Below, piece after piece: positions 8,379 to 17,115 of a stretch of 64,000 nucleotides of DNA. The notes below the pieces were generated by a model, which saw only the letters and a program-made list of their open reading frames with translations, did not search any database and was not told the DNA's origin. Position 1 is the stretch's first letter. Each line of letters opens with the position of its first letter. This DNA comes from HXMU1420-2 sp034670145. Lineage in GTDB: Bacteria > Pseudomonadota > Alphaproteobacteria > Rhodobacterales > Rhodobacteraceae. A program made the position numbers and the translations under genes. The stretch spans positions 1 to 64,000 of the forward strand of contig JAXMOA010000002.1 in the NCBI GenBank assembly GCA_034670145.1. The letters run 5' to 3'.

Positions 8379-9260
8379 TCAGGCGACCCGGTTCTTGCGG
8401 GTTTCGGTCAGGATATTCATGTAGTTGGCGCCGAAAATCACCAGGGCGCCGATGGCGACCCAGATGTCGACCTGTTCCTGATAGAGCAGCACACCGACCA
8501 GCGTGATCACCGGCAGGCGGGCGAAGTCCAGCGGGATGACGACTGTGGCCGGGGCGATGGACAGGGCATTGGTGATGCAGAAATGCGCGATCAGCCCGCC
8601 ACATGCGATGACGGTCAGCCAGGGCAGGGTGGCCAGCGTTGGCAGGGTGATATCCATGTCATAGCCCGCCGCAATCAGGCCCAGACCCGCCTGAATCACG
8701 GTCATCCAGAACATGATGCCGCCAATCGGGATATCCCGGGTCAGGCGCTTGGTGGACATGGTTGTCAACGCAAAGAAGAACGCGGCGGCGGCGGCGGCGA
8801 GGATGCCAATGCTGAGCGTGTCCGTTGTCGGGCGGGCGACGATCAGGATGCCGACAAAGCCGAGCAAGCCACACAGGGCCCGCATCCGCGTCATCGGTTC
8901 CTTGATCAAGAGCGGCGCCAGGACAATGACCCAGAGCGGCTGGGTAAACTCCATCGCAAAGACAACCGACAGCGGGACCGCCCCGACCGCGTAGAACCAC
9001 AGGTTCTGGCCGCTGAAATGCATCAGATTGCGCACCAGATGCAGTTTCATGCGCCGGGTGGTGACCTGATGCCAGTTGCCGGTCAGGGAGAGCACGCCCG
9101 AGACGATCACAATGCCCAGCAGGCTGCGAAACAGCATCATTTCGAAGGTGTCATGTGACGTGCTGAGTTCGCGCCCGGCGACGGCCATGGCCGTAAAGGA
9201 CACGATGGCACCCGTCATCCACAGCGCGGCGCGGCCGACCTGGTTGTCATTTTGGGACAT
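8379..9260 (-). CDS. EamA-family (DMT) membrane transporter
   Basis: The 293-residue protein has about ten predicted membrane helices and two EamA repeats. The first includes MTGAIVSFTAMAVAGRELS and FAMEFTQPLWVIVLAPLLIKE, the second SIAPATVVIPLDFARLP. It is transcribed with the neighbouring EamA gene 28 bases downstream. The FTQPLW motif is common in the subgroup once called RhaT/RarD-like. The substrate is unknown. Confidence 0.9.
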   Translation of the reverse strand: MSQNDNQVGRAALWMTGAIVSFTAMAVAGRELSTSHDTFEMMLFRSLLGIVIVSGVLSLTGNWHQVTTRRMKLHLVRNLMHFSGQNLWFYAVGAVPLSVVFAMEFTQPLWVIVLAPLLIKEPMTRMRALCGLLGFVGILIVARPTTDTLSIGILAAAAAAFFFALTTMSTKRLTRDIPIGGIMFWMTVIQAGLGLIAAGYDMDITLPTLATLPWLTVIACGGLIAHFCITNALSIAPATVVIPLDFARLPVITLVGVLLYQEQVDIWVAIGALVIFGANYMNILTETRKNRVA

Positions 9261-9339
9261 TGGGCTTGGTTCTCCTCGTGGCGATAGAGGCCCTAAATTT
9301 CAAGGAGATGCAAGGGGGCGCGGGGCAGGATTGATGGGC

Positions 9340-10014
9340 TCAGGTCTCGGCCGCGCGGGTCAGCGAGAGGCGCGCGGTTTCCAGGTGTTCCTTCATCAGA
9401 TTGGCCGCAAGTTCGGGTTCGCGGGTGCGGATGGCGTTCAGGATCTGACGGTGCTGGATGTTGTATTGGGCTATGATTTTGTCGTCCAGAGTGAGGTGGC
9501 GCATGCGGGTCCAGTCATCGTTGGAGCGGACCGAGTTGATCTGTTCGATGATCCAGATGAGCAGCCCGTTGCCTGTCATCAGGGCAAGCTGATGATGGAA
9601 GGCGGCGTCGGCCTCGGCAAAGGCGGCGGCGTTGGTGTTGGGGTCTTCCATCCGGCTGCACAATTCATCCAGCCGGTCAAAGGTGACGCGTTTGCCATGC
9701 AGCACGCAGAGCCGGCAGATATGCGGTTCGAGGGCGAATCGCGCGTCGATCAGCTCTAGTGGATTGGCGTTTTCGATGGAGTCCGGTGAGGGCGTTTCCG
9801 GTTGGTAGCTGACGTAAGTGCCGCTGCCTGGCCGGATTTCGACAAACGCCTCGTCGGCAAGACGGTTGAGCGCCTCGCGCACGGTGTTGCGGGCGACGCC
9901 ATAGGTTTCGGCCAGCGTGCGTTCTGATGGCAATCTGTCGTGCCGCGCCAGGCTGCCTGCGAGAATCTCTCGTCTCAGGCGGGCCGCGATATCCGCGGCT
10001 CCAATTTTGTGCAT
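9340..10014 (-). CDS. GntR-family regulator (FadR/FCD type)
   Basis: The product is 224 residues from the ATG at 10014, which has AGAGG five bases upstream; an in-frame ATG at 10083 would add 23 residues. The winged-helix domain (residues 1-70) contains LPSERTLAETYGVARNTVREAL and the wing VEIRPGSGTYV. The C-terminal FCD domain shows the metal/ligand pattern DARFALEPHICR, FHHQLALMTGN and HRQILNAI. FCD regulators usually sense organic acids or amino acids. It is divergent from the glutamine-synthetase-like gene, so it is the likely regulator of that operon. Confidence 0.9.
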   Translation of the reverse strand: MHKIGAADIAARLRREILAGSLARHDRLPSERTLAETYGVARNTVREALNRLADEAFVEIRPGSGTYVSYQPETPSPDSIENANPLELIDARFALEPHICRLCVLHGKRVTFDRLDELCSRMEDPNTNAAAFAEADAAFHHQLALMTGNGLLIWIIEQINSVRSNDDWTRMRHLTLDDKIIAQYNIQHRQILNAIRTREPELAANLMKEHLETARLSLTRAAET

Positions 10015-10058
10015 TCTGACCTCTGACTGCTCAGTTTCTGTCTGGATTTGATCCGATT

Positions 10059-10072
10059 CTATACCAATATAG
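10059..10072. promoter_or_regulatory. Inverted repeat between gntR and the glutamine-synthetase-like gene
   Basis: The sequence ctata-ccaa-tatag is a perfect 5-bp inverted repeat with a 4-base spacer. It lies in the intergenic region if gntR starts at 10014. GntR/FCD operators are short AT-rich palindromes of this size, so it is a candidate operator. That role is inference only. Confidence 0.4.
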
Positions 10073-10246
10073 GCTGTCATCAAGTAATTTCCACACTTTG
10101 GTTCAAAAGAGGTTGCTTTTTGGATCGGACCCGGCAGTATCCTTAGGCACAGCGGTCCGGTCTGGGATCCGTGCCGCGCCAGTCATTCTAAAGCGAAGCC
10201 CTGGGGGCAATTCGCCCCGCGATGTGACCAGCAAGGAGATTTGAAC

Positions 10247-11725
10247 GTGGCCGAAACCGATCTGGAACGATTTGTAGAGACCCCCGGGCGGGATGAGAAA
10301 ATTCGAGCTGTGCGCGAGATGATTGACAGGATGGGGATTGAATACCTCTATCTGCAATTTGTTTCGGTGACCGGCAAGGTGATGGGCAAGGGTATTCCGG
10401 CGGATCACTGGGAAAGTGTTGCCAAGAAGGGTTTCCAGCTGGTCTATGGCGCGACGGTGAACCTGTTTACGGATCGGGCCGGAAATTATATGGGCTACGG
10501 TCCCGAGGCGGCCGAGCTGGTGGGGATTCCCGAGCCTGAGACATTCATGCAATTGCCCTGGGCGCCGACGATCGGGCGGTTCTTTTGCACGTTGTTCCGC
10601 AATCGGGAGGAAAAGGAAAATCCGGGTGGGTATCTGACCTCGGATTGTCGGGGTAACCTGCGCCGGCTGCATGAGGAATTTACCAAGAAGCACGGCACGA
10701 AGCTGCGTATCGGGACCGAGCCGGAGATGATGTGGCTGAAGTTCGATGAGAACGGCAAGCCGAAGGACGGGTATTCCAAGCCGTATTGCTATCACATCGA
10801 CCAGTTCGAAAGCCTGCGCCCGGTGTCGATGCAGGTGATCCGGTATTCCCGCAAGATGGGTCTGGATATGATCCAGGGCGATCACGAGGATGCGCCCGGG
10901 CAGCTGGAGCTGAACTGGATGTTTGACGATGTGCTGCGCAATGCGGATCGTTTGACGACCTATCGTCAGATCTGTGCACAGGTGGCGCGCGAGAACGGGA
11001 TTTTCGCCTGTTTCATGACCAAGCCGTTCATGGGGGTTTCGGCCTCGGGGTGTCATCACAACATGTCGCTGTGGCATGGCGGCGAAGATGAATTTGTGCG
11101 CACGGGCAATGATCCGGACAACCTGCCGGGGATGGCGGAGAATTTCATGTATGTGCGGGGCGGGGACAATACGTTCATGCCGGACACGGATGATCCGCAG
11201 ATGCCGGGTGCGGAAGGGTTGAAGGCCATTGGTGGCGTTGTGACTCATTTGCAGGCTTTGACGGCGATTGGGTGCTCGACAGTAAATTCGTATCGCCGGT
11301 TGTGGGATACGGGGTTCTGGGCGCCTGTGTTTGCGGATTGGGGGTTCCAGAACCGGACCACCGGTCTGCGGGTTTCGGCGCCGGGGCGGTTTGAGTATCG
11401 GTCTGTGGATTCGATGGTGAACCCTTATCTGATGGGCTCGACCCTGTTGGCGGCAATGGATGACGGGTTGGACAACAACCTGGATCCGGGCGAGCCGGAA
11501 GAGCGCAACATTTATGATGCGATGGCGGAAGGCAAGGAAGTCAAGAAACTGCCGATGTCATTGGGCGATGCGCTGGACCATCTGTCCGGAAACGAAGTGG
11601 TCAAGAAGGGTCTGCCGGGCGAAATGTACCGTCTGTATGACGAGTACAAGCGCGATGAATACGCGCGCTTCATGTCCACGGTGACCGATTGGGACAATGA
11701 AATGTACATGGAGTGTCTGCCGTAA
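10247..11725 (+). CDS. Glutamine synthetase family protein (GMAS/GlnT type III-like)
   Basis: The 492-residue protein from the GTG at 10247 (AAGGAG 8 bases upstream) is a glutamine-synthetase-fold ligase. Recognisable segments are GTEPEMMWLKFD, DHEDAPGQLELNW, the ATP-site SASGCHHNMSLW, NSYRRL and FEYRSVDSMVNPYL. The set of genes after it (mgsA-, mgsB-, mgsC-like) suggests gamma-glutamylmethylamide synthetase (GMAS, methylamine plus glutamate) or GlnT. It is longer than the roughly 440 residues usual for those proteins, so the exact substrate is uncertain. It opens the plus-strand operon that runs to tmm. Confidence 0.85.
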   Translation: MAETDLERFVETPGRDEKIRAVREMIDRMGIEYLYLQFVSVTGKVMGKGIPADHWESVAKKGFQLVYGATVNLFTDRAGNYMGYGPEAAELVGIPEPETFMQLPWAPTIGRFFCTLFRNREEKENPGGYLTSDCRGNLRRLHEEFTKKHGTKLRIGTEPEMMWLKFDENGKPKDGYSKPYCYHIDQFESLRPVSMQVIRYSRKMGLDMIQGDHEDAPGQLELNWMFDDVLRNADRLTTYRQICAQVARENGIFACFMTKPFMGVSASGCHHNMSLWHGGEDEFVRTGNDPDNLPGMAENFMYVRGGDNTFMPDTDDPQMPGAEGLKAIGGVVTHLQALTAIGCSTVNSYRRLWDTGFWAPVFADWGFQNRTTGLRVSAPGRFEYRSVDSMVNPYLMGSTLLAAMDDGLDNNLDPGEPEERNIYDAMAEGKEVKKLPMSLGDALDHLSGNEVVKKGLPGEMYRLYDEYKRDEYARFMSTVTDWDNEMYMECLP

Positions 11726-11819
11726 GCGGCAGGCCAAAGATGCGCTGAGACGCGCATTTACCCCCCCTGTAGGGTGCGCCGGACTGGCGCATCTTCCATT
11801 CAGAGAGGAGATCCCGCGC
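11726..11819 (+). other. Intercistronic spacer with two small hairpins
   Basis: Two short inverted repeats lie between the glutamine-synthetase-like gene and mgsA: atgcgc-tgagac-gcgcat at 11740-11757, and gcgcc-ggact-ggcgc near 11775-11789. Neither has a T-run, so they are more likely RNA processing or attenuation structures than terminators. Confidence 0.4.
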
Positions 11820-12758
11820 ATGTGCGGAATTGCAGGACTTATTCACAAGGGCAAAAGCAGCAATGTGGGTGGTGAAATGACCGCCATGTTGCAGGCCTTG
11901 AAACATCGTGGCCCGGATTCGACGGGCTATGCGGTCTATTCCAAGGGTGCGGCGCCTGAGGATTACATCATGCGCATCAAGGTGGCCGAAGCGGAAGACC
12001 GCGCCATCGGGCATGGTGCGGCCAAGCTTATGGCGGACCGGATTGCGCGGGTTGACGCTATTCTGGAAGAGCATGGCGCCGTGGTGAAGACCAAGGAAGC
12101 GCCGCAGGAACATGCGCTGCGCTATGTGATCACCCATGATGGTGACACGGCGGCTATGGCCAACCACATCGAAGAGAACAAGGGCACCGAGATCCTGTCG
12201 ATGGGCAATGCGCTGGAGCTGATCAAGGATCTGGGGGACGCGACGGATGTGGCGGATGCCTATGGTCTGCACCAGTTCCAGGGCACGCATGGCATCGGCC
12301 ACACGCGCATGGCGACCGAGTCGGACGTGGATATCAAATCGGCGCATCCCTATTGGGCCTTCCCCTATAACGACATCTCTGTCGTTCATAACGGGCAGAT
12401 CACCAACTACTGGATCATGCGCCGCGAGATGGAGCGTCGGGGCCACCGGTTCCAGTCCAACTGCGACAGCGAGCTGCTGGCGGTCTATACCGCGCATAAC
12501 ATGGCCAATGGGGTGAGCCTGGAGGAAAGCCTGCGCCGGTCGATTGACGAGATCGACGGGGTGTTCACCTATCTGGTGTGCACCAAGGATCAGCTGGGCA
12601 TGGCCAAGGACACGATGGCGGCAAAACCGTTGGTTTTGTACGAAAGCGACGATTTGATCGCCATGGCCTCGGAGGAGGTGGCGATCCGCGCGATCCTGCC
12701 CGAAGAAATTGACACTTATGACCCCTATGATGAGGAGGTTCGCGTATGGCAAGCGTAA
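11820..12758 (+). CDS. mgsA: Class II glutamine amidotransferase (MgsA/GlxB type)
   Basis: The 312-residue protein starts MCGIAGLIHKG, giving the N-terminal nucleophile Cys2 of class II (Ntn) glutaminases. HGIGHTRMATESDVD and the NGQITNY segment form the glutamine pocket. It is the glutaminase part of a split glutamate-synthase-like enzyme. With the next two genes it matches N-methylglutamate synthase subunits (MgsABC), also called GlxBCD in rhizobia. The end overlaps the mgsB start by 13 bases, so the subunits are coupled. The symbol is inferred from gene order and the methylamine context. Confidence 0.85.
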   Translation: MCGIAGLIHKGKSSNVGGEMTAMLQALKHRGPDSTGYAVYSKGAAPEDYIMRIKVAEAEDRAIGHGAAKLMADRIARVDAILEEHGAVVKTKEAPQEHALRYVITHDGDTAAMANHIEENKGTEILSMGNALELIKDLGDATDVADAYGLHQFQGTHGIGHTRMATESDVDIKSAHPYWAFPYNDISVVHNGQITNYWIMRREMERRGHRFQSNCDSELLAVYTAHNMANGVSLEESLRRSIDEIDGVFTYLVCTKDQLGMAKDTMAAKPLVLYESDDLIAMASEEVAIRAILPEEIDTYDPYDEEVRVWQA

Positions 12759-13618
12759 CCGACGCCAGCAAGTTCAAGGACATGTCCCAGGAGGAGCGGG
12801 TCACCGCGCTGGGCATGCGAACCGAGCAACTGACGGGCAAATCGCTGTATGTGGAGTTTGATCCGGATGCAGAAGAGCGGTTTACCTACCCCTGGGCACC
12901 CGAGGTGGACTATAACAAGCGCACCGAGGTGGATTGCGATGGCAAGACCACCACAGAGGTGAACAGCCAGATCCGGGATCTGATGGCGCAGGGTTATGGC
13001 ACGGTTGTGCTGCAAAACCCGCGCGGGATGCACAGCCTGGGTGTCGGCATTCTGAGCCGTCTGAACCTGATCATTGAAGGGTCCACCGGATACTTCGCGG
13101 TGGGTCTGATTGATGGGCCCAATGTGCGCATCACCGGCCGGGTCGGCTGGTCCTGTGGCGAGAACATGATGGCGGGTACCATTGTGATCGAGAAGAACGC
13201 CGGGTCCACCTTTGGTGCGGCTTTGCGGGGCGGTGATCTGGTCTGCAAGGGCTCGGTCGGGTCGCGCACGGGTATCGACATGAAGGGCGGCACCATTCTG
13301 GTCGGTGGCGACACCGGGGCGCTGTCTGGCTTTATGATGCAGCGGGGCCGGATGGTTGTGTGCGGCAATGCCGGCAAGAACCTGGGCGATTCCATGTATG
13401 ACGGCACGATCTTTGTCGGTGGCGAGATCAAGTCGCTGGGCGTGGATGCGGTGACCGCAGAGCTGAGCGATCTGGACAAGGCCTGGCTGACGCGCAAGCT
13501 GACGCAATACGGGATGATGCCGGACAAAGGTGTCGATCATTTCACCAAGATCGTCGCGGGTAAGCAGCTGTGGAACTACGACAATCTTGAGCCAACTGAG
13601 AAGAAACTGATCCTGTGA
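12746..13618 (+). CDS. mgsB: GXGXG-domain protein (MgsB/GlxC type)
   Basis: The 290-residue protein is the GXGXG beta-helix domain found at the C-terminus of glutamate synthase, here as a separate subunit. Repeats such as GRVGWSCGENMMAGTIVIE, GDLVCKGSVGSRTG and GMIVVCGNAGKNLGDSMYDG-like turns are visible. It has no catalytic residues of its own; in the family it holds the other two domains together and helps channel ammonia. A GAGGAGG ribosome site precedes the ATG. Confidence 0.88.
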   Translation: MASVTDASKFKDMSQEERVTALGMRTEQLTGKSLYVEFDPDAEERFTYPWAPEVDYNKRTEVDCDGKTTTEVNSQIRDLMAQGYGTVVLQNPRGMHSLGVGILSRLNLIIEGSTGYFAVGLIDGPNVRITGRVGWSCGENMMAGTIVIEKNAGSTFGAALRGGDLVCKGSVGSRTGIDMKGGTILVGGDTGALSGFMMQRGRMVVCGNAGKNLGDSMYDGTIFVGGEIKSLGVDAVTAELSDLDKAWLTRKLTQYGMMPDKGVDHFTKIVAGKQLWNYDNLEPTEKKLIL

Positions 13619-13720
13619 CCCGATTGGTGGCGGACGTTTGTGACAGACGTTCTTTCGCGACAGATGCGCGAAACATTGGCCACACCGGGACGGACGGACC
13701 CTGTATGACAAGGAGGCACC

Positions 13721-15085
13721 ATGCCTGACGGGAGCCCTACCAGCAAGAAACCGCTTGATCGCGATGTGAACCGCATCGGTGACAGCTTTATCTTTCCGCC
13801 ACGCGTTATTGACGACATCCATATCAAGTCCGAGCTGGGCCGGTATCGGATGCGTGGCTTTTCGCTGTTCAAGAAGATCCCGCATTGGGACGATCTGACC
13901 TTTCTGCCCGGAACGCTGACGCGTTTTGTGATCGAAGGGTATCGCGAGAAATGCGAGACCAAAACCGTGATTGGCCCGCGGGCCAAGCGGCCACTGGAGC
14001 TGGATATTCCGGTCTATGTGACGGGGATGAGCTTTGGCGCGTTGAGCTATGAGGCCAAGACCGCGCTGGCGCGTGGTGCGACCATGGCGGGCACGGCGAC
14101 CTGCTCGGGCGAAGGCGGGATGATCCCGGACGAGCGGCGGTTCAGTTCCAAGTGGTTCTATCAGTGTATTCAGTCGCGCTATGGCTTTAACCCGAACCAT
14201 CTGGTTCTGGCGGATGGGTGCGAATTTTTCATCGGTCAGGGCTGTAAGGTGGGTCTGGGCGGGCATTTGATGGGTCAGAAGGTGACGGATCAGGTGGCCG
14301 AGATGCGCAGCCTGCCGGCGGGGATCGATCAGCGGTCACCGGCGCGCCATCCTGACTGGCTGGGCCCGGATGACCTGGCGTTGAAGATCCAGGAGATCCG
14401 CGAAGCCACGGATTGGCAGATTCCTATCCAGCTGAAACTGGGGGCTGCGCGGGTCTATGACGATGTGCGCATGGCGGTGAAATGCGACCCGGATTCAATC
14501 TATATTGATGGTATGGAAGGGGGCACGGGTGCTGGTCCGCATCTGGCAACCGAAGACACTGGCGTGCCGGGTATGGCGGCGATCCGTCAGGCGCGCAAAG
14601 CGATTGACGATCTGGGCAAGCGGGGCGAAATCTCGCTCGTATATGCTGGCGGGATCCGCAACGGGGCCGATGTGGCCAAGGCCATTGCGCTGGGCGCGGA
14701 TGCGATCGCGCTGGGGCATTCGGTGATGATGGCGTTGAACTGCAACAAGGATATTCCGGAGGCGAATTACCCCGAAGAGATCGGCGCGGAGCCTGGCTAT
14801 TGCTACAACTGCCATACCGGGCGTTGTCCGGTGGGTGTGGCGACGCAGGATCCGATCCTGCGGGCGCGGCTGGATCCGGATGAAGCGGCGGAGCGTGTCT
14901 ACAACTTCCTGCATACGCTGACCATCGAGGCGCAGCTGTTTGCACGGGCCTGTGGCAAGACGCATCTGCATTCGCTGGAGCCGGAAGATCTGGGCGCGTT
15001 GACGATGGAGGCCTCGGCCATGGCGGGGGTGCCATTGGCGGGGACGGATCACACCGTGGGCATCCCGGATTATCATCATTTCTGA
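13721..15085 (+). CDS. mgsC: FMN-binding glutamate-synthase-like subunit (MgsC/GlxD type)
   Basis: The 454-residue protein is the FMN and iron-sulfur domain of glutamate synthase as a free polypeptide. The TIM-barrel segments VYVTGMSFGALSYEAK, QLKLGAARVYDD, IYIDGMEGGTGAGP and YAGGIRNGADVAKAIALGAD mark the FMN site. A cysteine cluster CYNCHTGRCPVGVATQDP marks the Fe-S site. With MgsA and MgsB it would transfer ammonia or methylamine from a glutamine derivative to an acceptor. In the N-methylglutamate pathway the product is N-methylglutamate. A 102-bp gap separates it from mgsB. Confidence 0.88.
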   Translation: MPDGSPTSKKPLDRDVNRIGDSFIFPPRVIDDIHIKSELGRYRMRGFSLFKKIPHWDDLTFLPGTLTRFVIEGYREKCETKTVIGPRAKRPLELDIPVYVTGMSFGALSYEAKTALARGATMAGTATCSGEGGMIPDERRFSSKWFYQCIQSRYGFNPNHLVLADGCEFFIGQGCKVGLGGHLMGQKVTDQVAEMRSLPAGIDQRSPARHPDWLGPDDLALKIQEIREATDWQIPIQLKLGAARVYDDVRMAVKCDPDSIYIDGMEGGTGAGPHLATEDTGVPGMAAIRQARKAIDDLGKRGEISLVYAGGIRNGADVAKAIALGADAIALGHSVMMALNCNKDIPEANYPEEIGAEPGYCYNCHTGRCPVGVATQDPILRARLDPDEAAERVYNFLHTLTIEAQLFARACGKTHLHSLEPEDLGALTMEASAMAGVPLAGTDHTVGIPDYHHF

Positions 15086-15102
15086 GGGGGCAACCCCGGG
15101 TC

Positions 15103-15136
15103 GGGTGCGCAGGCGTGAGCCAGAGGATGCGCACCC
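15103..15136 (+). other. Intercistronic inverted repeat after mgsC
   Basis: An 8-bp stem ggtgcgca / tgcgcacc encloses a loop of about 17 bases between mgsC and the next gene. The following run is C-rich, not T-rich, so it is not a clear terminator. Confidence 0.4.
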
Positions 15137-15157
15137 CCCTTACCACAGGAGAGACTA

Positions 15158-15571
15158 ATGGCTGGAACACAATATCGCGGCTCTGAGATTACGGACGTCA
15201 ATGAGTTTCTTGAGGATGCGGATGGCCTGAAATCCGAGCGCGAAAAGGAAATCGGTCAGCATATCGGGTATCGCTATGATGTGAACCTGGTGCCTGATTA
15301 TGAACGTATCACCCCGTTTTTGAGCAAATATATGGAGGTGATGGGCTGGGACGATCTGAACTGGCTGGAAGACGTGCATATGGGGTATGAAGAGGGCAGC
15401 CCTGCTGTCTTTGACCGCAACAACAATGGATGGGTGCGAATCCCTGACAGCATTGCGTTGCCCGACAACCAGCAGGATCGTGACATGATTGCGCGAGAGT
15501 TGCTGGTGAAGTTTCAGATGTCGGATCGTCATCCACTGACCTCGTTGCGCATGGCTTATATGAAGTTCTGA
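15158..15571 (+). CDS. Conserved protein of unknown function in the methylamine operon
   Basis: The 137-residue soluble protein is not recognised. It is acidic, with no signal peptide or membrane segment and no cysteine. It is rich in aromatic and acidic residues around MEVMGWDDLNWLEDVHMGYEEG. The C-terminal half, DNQQDRDMIARELLVKFQ, looks helical. An AGGAGAG site stands before the ATG. It sits 72 bases after mgsC and 18 bases before the amidase gene, in the same direction, so it is probably part of the methylated-amine operon. A role as an accessory or sensing protein is only a guess from position. Confidence 0.75.
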   Translation: MAGTQYRGSEITDVNEFLEDADGLKSEREKEIGQHIGYRYDVNLVPDYERITPFLSKYMEVMGWDDLNWLEDVHMGYEEGSPAVFDRNNNGWVRIPDSIALPDNQQDRDMIARELLVKFQMSDRHPLTSLRMAYMKF

Positions 15572-15589
15572 CCCTTGAGAGGACCTGAA

Positions 15590-16438
15590 ATGCCGCGCTC
15601 TTTGAACCTTGCCTGTCTTCAAACCCGGCCGATGCCGGATTTCCAATCAGCGATAGATGAGGCGCTGCCATTGGCGGAGGCTGCGGTGCAGGGGGGCGCG
15701 GAATTGCTGGTGCTGCCGGAGTATTGCGGGGGCCTGAAGTCTGAGGGGGCGGCATTGCGGCCTCCGTTTGCGCCGGACGATGCACATCCGGTGATCGAGG
15801 CGTTTCAGGATCTGGCCCGGGCGCGCTCTGTCTGGGTTCTGGTCGGTTCGGTCGCGGTAGAGGGCCCGGGTGGCAAGATCATCAACCGTGGGTACATGAT
15901 TGATGATACGGGCCGGGTGCGCGGCACTTACGACAAGATCCACATGTTCGACATTCAGCTGAGCGAGACGGAAGTCTATCGCGAGAGCGCGGTGGTGACG
16001 CCGGGCAGTCAGGCTGTGATCCACGACACGCCCTGGGGGCGGATCGGGCATACCATATGTTATGATCTGCGGTTTCCGGATCTTTATCGGGCTCTGGCAC
16101 AAGCGGGGGCGGAGATCCTTGTTTGTCCGGCGGCCTTTACCAAGAAAACCGGCGAAGCGCATTGGCATATCCTGAACCGCGCGCGTGCGATCGAGAACAC
16201 CTCGTTCATGGTGTCGCCCTGTGCCACAGGCCCTGTGCCGGGCGGAGGGGAGAGCTATGGCCACTCGCTGGTGGTCAGCCCCTGGGGCGAGGTGATGGCC
16301 GATGGCGGAACAGAACCCGGGGTGGTGCACGCCTCGATTGATCTGGACAAGGTGGCCGAGGCGCGCGGCAAGGTGCCCAGCCTGAGCCATGATCGCGCGT
16401 TTGAATTTGGTCTGGAAGAGGGGCGCATGAGCGCATGA
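15590..16438 (+). CDS. Carbon-nitrogen hydrolase (Nit1-like amidase)
   Basis: The 282-residue protein carries the nitrilase-superfamily triad: Glu in ELLVLPEYCGG, Lys in TYDKIHMFD and Cys in GHTICYDLRFPDLYRAL. The KIHMFDIQL...YRES and PAAFTKKTGEAHW segments are those of the Nit1 branch, whose best-known activity is deaminated glutathione amidase. Here, inside a methylated-amine operon, an omega-amidase-type role on glutamine-derived compounds is also possible. The ATG at 15590 with GAGAGGA upstream is preferred to a TTG at 15575. Its stop overlaps the next start by 4 bases. Confidence 0.88.
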   Translation: MPRSLNLACLQTRPMPDFQSAIDEALPLAEAAVQGGAELLVLPEYCGGLKSEGAALRPPFAPDDAHPVIEAFQDLARARSVWVLVGSVAVEGPGGKIINRGYMIDDTGRVRGTYDKIHMFDIQLSETEVYRESAVVTPGSQAVIHDTPWGRIGHTICYDLRFPDLYRALAQAGAEILVCPAAFTKKTGEAHWHILNRARAIENTSFMVSPCATGPVPGGGESYGHSLVVSPWGEVMADGGTEPGVVHASIDLDKVAEARGKVPSLSHDRAFEFGLEEGRMSA

Positions 16439-17022
16439 GTTCACTGGCGGCGACCCTGGGGGTGAGCACCCCGCATCCGTTGCGCACGGCATTCATGAAA
16501 TGGCAATGCCATGTGCGCCAACTGGCCGCGCGGGATTCTCAGGGTCGCCCGGATGATGCGATCATCCCGGCCCTGACCCTGCCCGGCGAGAGCGAGCCGA
16601 TGGGCCATATCATCACGGTGATGAACAAGGCGCCGGGGTATTCGGTGACGCCCGAGTTGCGCCATATGGCGGCGCAGACCAATGATCCGGCCCAGGTGCG
16701 CGACACGGCGTTGCGCTATCTGTCGGCCACCTACTACCAAAAGCACAAAGAGTTCTCGGACATCCTGACGGCGACGTTTCCGCCCCAGTCAGAGGGCGCC
16801 GCGCAGATCCGTGACGCGGGGCACTGCATGTTGCGGTTCGAGGCTTATGCGCAGCGTTTTGATCTGACCTGCAAGGTTTGGCGTCTGGCGGCGCATAATC
16901 CGCTGTATCAGGCCACGATTGCACATAATGCGCTGTTCAATCCGACGCTGCCTCCGGGCACCGAGGTGTTGGGCTTTGAGCCGGATTGGTCCGGCTCAAG
17001 CTCTGAGCCGAGTTACGGATAG
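16435..17022 (+). CDS. Conserved protein of unknown function between the amidase and tmm
   Basis: The 195-residue protein is not recognised. It overlaps the amidase gene by four bases (ATGA), so it is translationally coupled to it. There is no signal peptide or membrane segment. Five His/Cys pairs occur in a helical-looking context (KWQCHVRQL, DAGHCMLRFEAYAQRF, TIAHNALFNP). The C-terminus is Ser-rich and probably disordered. Position between the amidase and tmm suggests a role in methylated-amine use; no chemistry can be inferred. Confidence 0.75.
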   Translation: MSSLAATLGVSTPHPLRTAFMKWQCHVRQLAARDSQGRPDDAIIPALTLPGESEPMGHIITVMNKAPGYSVTPELRHMAAQTNDPAQVRDTALRYLSATYYQKHKEFSDILTATFPPQSEGAAQIRDAGHCMLRFEAYAQRFDLTCKVWRLAAHNPLYQATIAHNALFNPTLPPGTEVLGFEPDWSGSSSEPSYG

Positions 17023-17115
17023 GCGGGAGATGACATGCGGGTTGAGCGAAATACGAGCCGTGCTTTGGTCAACCCCGCTTTGCACAATTGAACCCAACGA
17101 CAAGGAGACCCTGGT

